From: Bacillota bacterium
GTDB taxonomy: Bacteria > Bacillota > Clostridia > Oscillospirales > Ruminococcaceae
Direction: 5' to 3'
Length of the DNA stretch: 8,057 nucleotides
NCBI GenBank assembly: GCA_023396215.1
Contig: JAEWWW010000146.1
Location: 1 to 8,057, forward strand
In this document: positions 5,498 through 8,057 of the stretch, piece after piece
How the letters are laid out: every line of letters starts with the position of its first letter
Position numbering within the stretch: position 1 is the first letter of the stretch
The notes under the pieces: generated by a model
The model's database searches: none
The model's input: the letters and a program-made list of their open reading frames with translations, nothing else
Told to the model about the DNA's origin: nothing
Position numbers and translations under genes: made by a program

Positions 5498-5887
5498 ATG
5501 GAAACCAATCAGGGCAAGCCCGCCCAAAAGCCCGCAAAGGCGGTGGTCATTGTCACGGCAATCATTGTGGTAGCCGCATTGGCCGCGCTCTATTATATGC
5601 TCTTTCAGCCCGGGAAAAGCACCGAGGGACAGCCTCAGGCGGTAATCTGGCTGGATGGCGAGGAGTATATGCGCGTTCCGCTGGACCCCGACGCCCCGGC
5701 ACAGACCATCGACCTGTCGCCGCAGGGCAAGCCGATTACACTGGAGATTAAGGATGGCAAAATCCGCTTTTTAAAGGCGGAATGCCCCGACCAGATTTGC
5801 GTTCACGCCGGATTTATCTCGCTGGATGGGCAGACGGCCATCTGTATGCCCAACCGCACGGCGGTAACCGTGACCATTGAGGAGTAA
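5498..5887 (+). CDS. membrane-anchored NusG domain II-containing protein
   Basis: A 129-residue protein with a short basic cytoplasmic N-terminus, one membrane helix at about residues 15-36 and an extracytoplasmic NusG-domain-II-like module. The diagnostic part is AECPDQICVHAGFISLDG, followed by TAICMPNR, giving cysteines at 96, 101 and 116 and His103. GGAGG (5487-5491) lies 6 bases before the ATG. The biochemical function of this family is not established. In many Firmicutes such genes sit next to Gx-transporter or electron-transfer/FMN-related genes, but here none is adjacent. The conserved C-x4-C plus a third Cys suggests a redox or cofactor-binding role, which is inference. It is transcribed alone from a good promoter. 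Confidence 0.85.
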   Translation: METNQGKPAQKPAKAVVIVTAIIVVAALAALYYMLFQPGKSTEGQPQAVIWLDGEEYMRVPLDPDAPAQTIDLSPQGKPITLEIKDGKIRFLKAECPDQICVHAGFISLDGQTAICMPNRTAVTVTIEE

Positions 5888-5889
5888 AG

Positions 5890-5917
5890 AAAAAAGGCTC
5901 CCTGCCTAAAGGCGGGG
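5890..5917 (-). terminator. terminator-like hairpin after the NusG-II gene, best T-run on the - strand
   Basis: CCCTGCC (5900-5906) pairs with GGCGGGG (5911-5917) with one wobble around TAAA. The run of six A at 5890-5895 gives a U-tract only when read on the - strand; on the + strand the following bases are only mildly T-rich. CCCTGCC can also pair perfectly with GGCAGGG at 5944-5950, giving an alternative longer hairpin. It may end NusG-II transcripts inefficiently and block antisense transcription from the right. Confidence 0.45.
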
Positions 5918-5978
5918 GTCTGCTGCTTCTTGGCTTAAATGGCGGCAGGGCGGGCAATTTCACACAAAAAACGGGCGC

Positions 5979-6015
5979 TTGTTTAAACTGTTAAAGTGTG
6001 TTATAATTTAAACAA
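5979..6015 (+). promoter_or_regulatory. strong extended -10 promoter with overlapping 9-bp inverted repeat, transporter gene
   Basis: A consensus -10 TATAAT (6002-6007) carries an extended TG element (TGT-TATAAT), with TTGTTT (5979-5984) 17 bases upstream as -35. A perfect inverted repeat, TTGTTTAAA (5979-5987) and TTTAAACAA (6007-6015), covers the -35 and the region from the end of the -10 to the predicted start near 6014. This placement is what a repressor operator would show. The regulator is unknown. Confidence 0.75.
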
Positions 6016-6303
6016 ACCTTGAGCTGGCAAAATGATACAGCTTTTTAGCCTGCCGTTAGAGCCCTCATAAATAGCATTACCTCCCCCGGTCTGTGGGTTT
6101 TGTTCATAGGCCGGGGGATGCCTTTGCCCTGCGGCGCCCACAGGCAGGGGCCAGCGGGGGAGAAGGGGCGAGCCAACGCCACTGCCCGGGGGCCTCGCCC
6201 TGGGTGGAAGCGAAGGGTACACCAATCGATTAACGGCTGGACAAGCGGCATTTTGCCACCATGCACAATCTATAAAACACCAATCATATGAGAGGGGTAT
6301 TGT
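6014..6303 (+). other. long, hairpin-rich 5' leader of the transporter gene
   Basis: About 290 nt separate the predicted transcription start from the ATG, with no supported gene on either strand. Pairings seen: AGCTG/CAGCT (6022-6026/6038-6042) followed by TTTT; TCCCCCGG/CCGGGGGA (6082-6089/6111-6118); CCCTGC/GCAGGG (6127-6132/6144-6149); GGGCGAG/CTCGCCC (6166-6172/6194-6200); GGCA-TTT-TGCC (6247-6257). I compared it from memory with glycine, SAM, lysine, TPP, purine, guanidine and c-di-AMP riboswitch cores and recognised none. It may be a cis-regulatory RNA or merely a GC-rich untranslated region. A TATAAA at 6271-6276 lacks a matching -35. Confidence 0.4.
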
Positions 6304-7635
6304 ATGAGCAGCAAAACCAAGGCGACCTCCAACAAATTTGCATCCAAATGGGGGTTTATTTTGGCGTCGGTCGGCTCCGCGGTGGGCATGGCCAACGTGT
6401 GGGGGTTCCCCTATAAGCTGGGCAAATACGGCGGGGGCGCGTTTTTGGTGGCCTATATCCTCTTTATTGTAATTTTCAGCTATGTGGGGCTTGCGGCAGA
6501 ATACGCCATCGGGCGCCGGTCTAAAACCGGCACGCTGGGCTCTTACCGGGCAGCGTGGAAATCGGGCGGCAAAGAGGGCGTCGGCAAATATATGGGGTGG
6601 CTGCCGTTGGCAGGCTCGATATGTATCGCCATCGGTTACGCGGTCATCATCGCATATGTGCTAAAGGCGTTTCTCAACTCGATTACCGGCAGCCTGATGC
6701 ATGTGGATACCGGTATCTGGTTTGAATCCTTCTCTATGTCAGGTTATTCGGTGGTGCCCTTTCACATTGCGGTGGTGGTGGGTACCCTGCTGACCCTGCT
6801 GCTGGGCGCGGACAGCATTGAAAAGACCAATAAGATTATGATGCCGGTGTTTTTTGGCATTTTTATTCTGCTGGCGGTGCGGGTGGCGCTGCTGCCCGGC
6901 GCGCTGGAGGGCTACAAGTTTATGCTGACCCCCAGATGGTCAGAGCTGGCAGACCCCATGGTGTGGGTTTGGGCCATGGGCCAAGCCTTCTTTTCGCTTT
7001 CGGTAACCGGCAGCGGGATGGTTGTATACGGCGCTTATCTGAGCGACGGCGAGGATATTGTGCATAGCGCCAAATACACCGCCATCTTTGACTCCATTGC
7101 GGCGTTGGTGGCTTCGCTGGTGATTATTCCCGCCTGCTTTGCCTATCAGGTGGATGTGGGCGCAGGCCCCGGGCTGCTTTTTGTCACCCTGCCCAAGATT
7201 TTGCAGGACATTCCCATGGGGCAGATGTTTGCCATCATTCTGTACACCGCCATGGTTTTTGCCGGAGTTACCTCGCTGCAAAACATGTTTGAGGCGGTGG
7301 GGGAATCGCTGCTGTACAAGTTCCCCAAGCTCAGGCGCAAAGTGATGCTGGTTATCCTCTGCGTCATCTGCCTGGGCATCGGCATACATATGGAGCCCAT
7401 CTTTAAATGGGGCCCGTGGATGGATTTGGTGTCGATTTACATCATCCCCATTGGCGCGACGCTGGGCGCTGTTTCATGGTTTTGGGTGATGAAAAAACAA
7501 GACCTGCTGGATGAAATCAATAAAGGCTCAAAAAAGAAGTACGGCAGTTTCTGGCATAGCATCGGCAGGTTTGTGTATGTTCCGCTGGCCATTATCCTTT
7601 GCTTGGTGGCGCTGCTCAAAAAGGTGGCATTTTAA
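6304..7635 (+). CDS. sodium-dependent transporter of the neurotransmitter:sodium symporter (NSS/SNF) family
   Basis: A 443-residue inner-membrane protein of the LeuT fold. About 11 hydrophobic segments are seen, as in many bacterial NSS proteins, which move an amino acid or amine with sodium. Helix 1 has ASVGSAVGMANVWGFPY; Asn31 matches the sodium-binding Asn of LeuT. The following GKYGGGAF is also typical. Helix 6 has GQAFFSLSVTGSG, the unwound substrate-site region. Helix 8 has FAGVTSLQN, matching the Thr-Ser sodium ligands. Position 34 is Gly where LeuT-type members have the outer-gate Arg, while an Asp (374) remains near helix 10. GAGGGG (6292-6297) lies 6 bases before the ATG. It is a single-gene unit with a strong promoter, long leader and terminator. 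The substrate cannot be assigned; amino acid or tyramine-like amines are possible. Confidence 0.93.
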   Translation: MSSKTKATSNKFASKWGFILASVGSAVGMANVWGFPYKLGKYGGGAFLVAYILFIVIFSYVGLAAEYAIGRRSKTGTLGSYRAAWKSGGKEGVGKYMGWLPLAGSICIAIGYAVIIAYVLKAFLNSITGSLMHVDTGIWFESFSMSGYSVVPFHIAVVVGTLLTLLLGADSIEKTNKIMMPVFFGIFILLAVRVALLPGALEGYKFMLTPRWSELADPMVWVWAMGQAFFSLSVTGSGMVVYGAYLSDGEDIVHSAKYTAIFDSIAALVASLVIIPACFAYQVDVGAGPGLLFVTLPKILQDIPMGQMFAIILYTAMVFAGVTSLQNMFEAVGESLLYKFPKLRRKVMLVILCVICLGIGIHMEPIFKWGPWMDLVSIYIIPIGATLGAVSWFWVMKKQDLLDEINKGSKKKYGSFWHSIGRFVYVPLAIILCLVALLKKVAF

Positions 7636-7640
7636 AAGAC

Positions 7641-7690
7641 CGATAAAAAACCCAAAGCCCCTGCCTTTTGGCAGGGGCCGTTTGTTTTTT
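7641..7690. terminator. bidirectional terminator between convergent genes
   Basis: GCCCCTGCC (7657-7665) pairs perfectly with GGCAGGGGC (7670-7678) around TTTT. T-runs (TTTGTTTTTT, 7681-7690) follow on the + strand, and an A-run at 7645-7650 gives the U-tract on the - strand. It therefore serves both the transporter gene and the leftward regulator gene. Confidence 0.9.
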
Positions 7691-7704
7691 GCCCTCGCCG
7701 CCGC

Positions 7705-8057
7705 TTAAAACCGCTTGGAGGCGAGGGACTTTCTGGTTTTTTGCAGGTTGCCCAGCACCTTGTCGGCGTCCCGCAGGGCGACGCCCACCGCCAGCACGTC
7801 GATGATGGAAAGCTGCGCGATGCGGGAGGACATGGGCTCCGGCTTGTAGGACTGCTCCTTGGCGGCAACCATCAGCACGATATCCGAAACCTTGGTGATG
7901 GGCGACTTCATGCCGCCGGTGATGCAGATGGTGGTCGCCCCGGTATCGTGGGCGATGCGCAGGCTTTCTATCAGGTCCTTGGAGCCGCCGGTGTGGCTGA
8001 TGGCCAGCGCCACATCCCCCGGGCCCATGGTGGCCGCACTCATCGCCTGCATATGGG
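7705..8057 (-). CDS. MurR/RpiR-family transcriptional regulator, C-terminal SIS domain (partial, start outside the window)
   Basis: Only the last 117 or so residues are visible. They match the SIS (sugar isomerase) domain of RpiR-type regulators: HMQAMSAA at the window edge, then GDVALAISHTGGSKDLIE, where the Ser/Thr-rich ISHTGGS loop binds phosphosugars in this family, GATTICITG, SDIVLMVAA, and MSSRIAQLSIIDVL. The frame stays open to the right edge, so the N-terminal helix-turn-helix of the family is expected outside. RpiR proteins usually sense a sugar phosphate or amino-sugar metabolite and control nearby catabolic or uptake genes. The gene converges on the transporter gene, so it need not control it. 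A stand-alone SIS isomerase is the main alternative. Confidence 0.85.
   Translation of the reverse strand, partial: HMQAMSAATMGPGDVALAISHTGGSKDLIESLRIAHDTGATTICITGGMKSPITKVSDIVLMVAAKEQSYKPEPMSSRIAQLSIIDVLAVGVALRDADKVLGNLQKTRKSLASKRF

Noticed and set aside
6032..6070. Possible 12-codon leader peptide (MIQLFSLPLEPS) in the transporter leader
   Set aside because: It has no convincing ribosome-binding site and no run of regulatory codons; it is within chance expectation.
6045..6266. Small open frames on both strands of the transporter leader
   Set aside because: They are Pro/Gly/Arg-rich, lack ribosome-binding sites, and are explained by GC-rich sequence with few stops.

Overview
The window looks like chromosomal DNA of a GC-rich, low-pathway-context Firmicute, most likely a Clostridia/Oscillospirales-type gut anaerobe. 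The reasons are strong GGAGG-type ribosome-binding sites, an HtrA protease anchored by one N-terminal membrane segment behind a cytoplasmic tail, a membrane-anchored NusG-domain-II protein, an 11-helix bacterial NSS transporter and a MurR/RpiR-type regulator. The genus cannot be fixed from the sequence. I see no phage, IS, CRISPR, tRNA or rRNA.

Layout. Bases 1-599 hold no convincing gene but are full of inverted repeats: a nested set at 14-97, a bidirectional terminator-like hairpin at 146-172, a run of hairpins at 220-346 and a long terminator-like hairpin at 443-483. A PaaI-type hotdog thioesterase (600-1046) follows, with its own terminator. Next is a tightly overlapped three-gene operon on the + strand (1305-3648): thioredoxin, single-domain rhodanese, and a CoA-disulfide/persulfide reductase fused to a C-terminal rhodanese domain. 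It starts at an extended -10 promoter and ends at a strong terminator. It meets an HtrA-family protease on the - strand (3928-5205), and a separate terminator serves each direction. A divergent intergenic region carries a promoter for htrA and a good promoter for a small NusG-domain-II membrane protein (5498-5887). A 416-base gap then holds a strong extended -10 promoter wrapped in a perfect 9+9 bp inverted repeat and a roughly 290-nt hairpin-rich leader. These precede an NSS-family sodium-coupled transporter (6304-7635). This gene converges, across a bidirectional terminator, on the C-terminal SIS domain of a MurR/RpiR-type regulator that runs off the right edge.

How the genes fit together. 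The thioredoxin/rhodanese/reductase-rhodanese operon is a coherent sulfane-sulfur and low-molecular-weight-thiol redox module. The rhodanese domains would carry persulfides, while the flavoprotein and the thioredoxin would supply reducing power. HtrA acts outside the membrane on damaged proteins. The transporter probably takes up an amino acid or related amine with sodium, and its promoter and leader suggest layered regulation. Most of the window is ordinary housekeeping or accessory metabolism. The less explained parts are the hairpin-dense left end, the transporter's operator-like repeat and long leader, and the missing gate arginine in the transporter.
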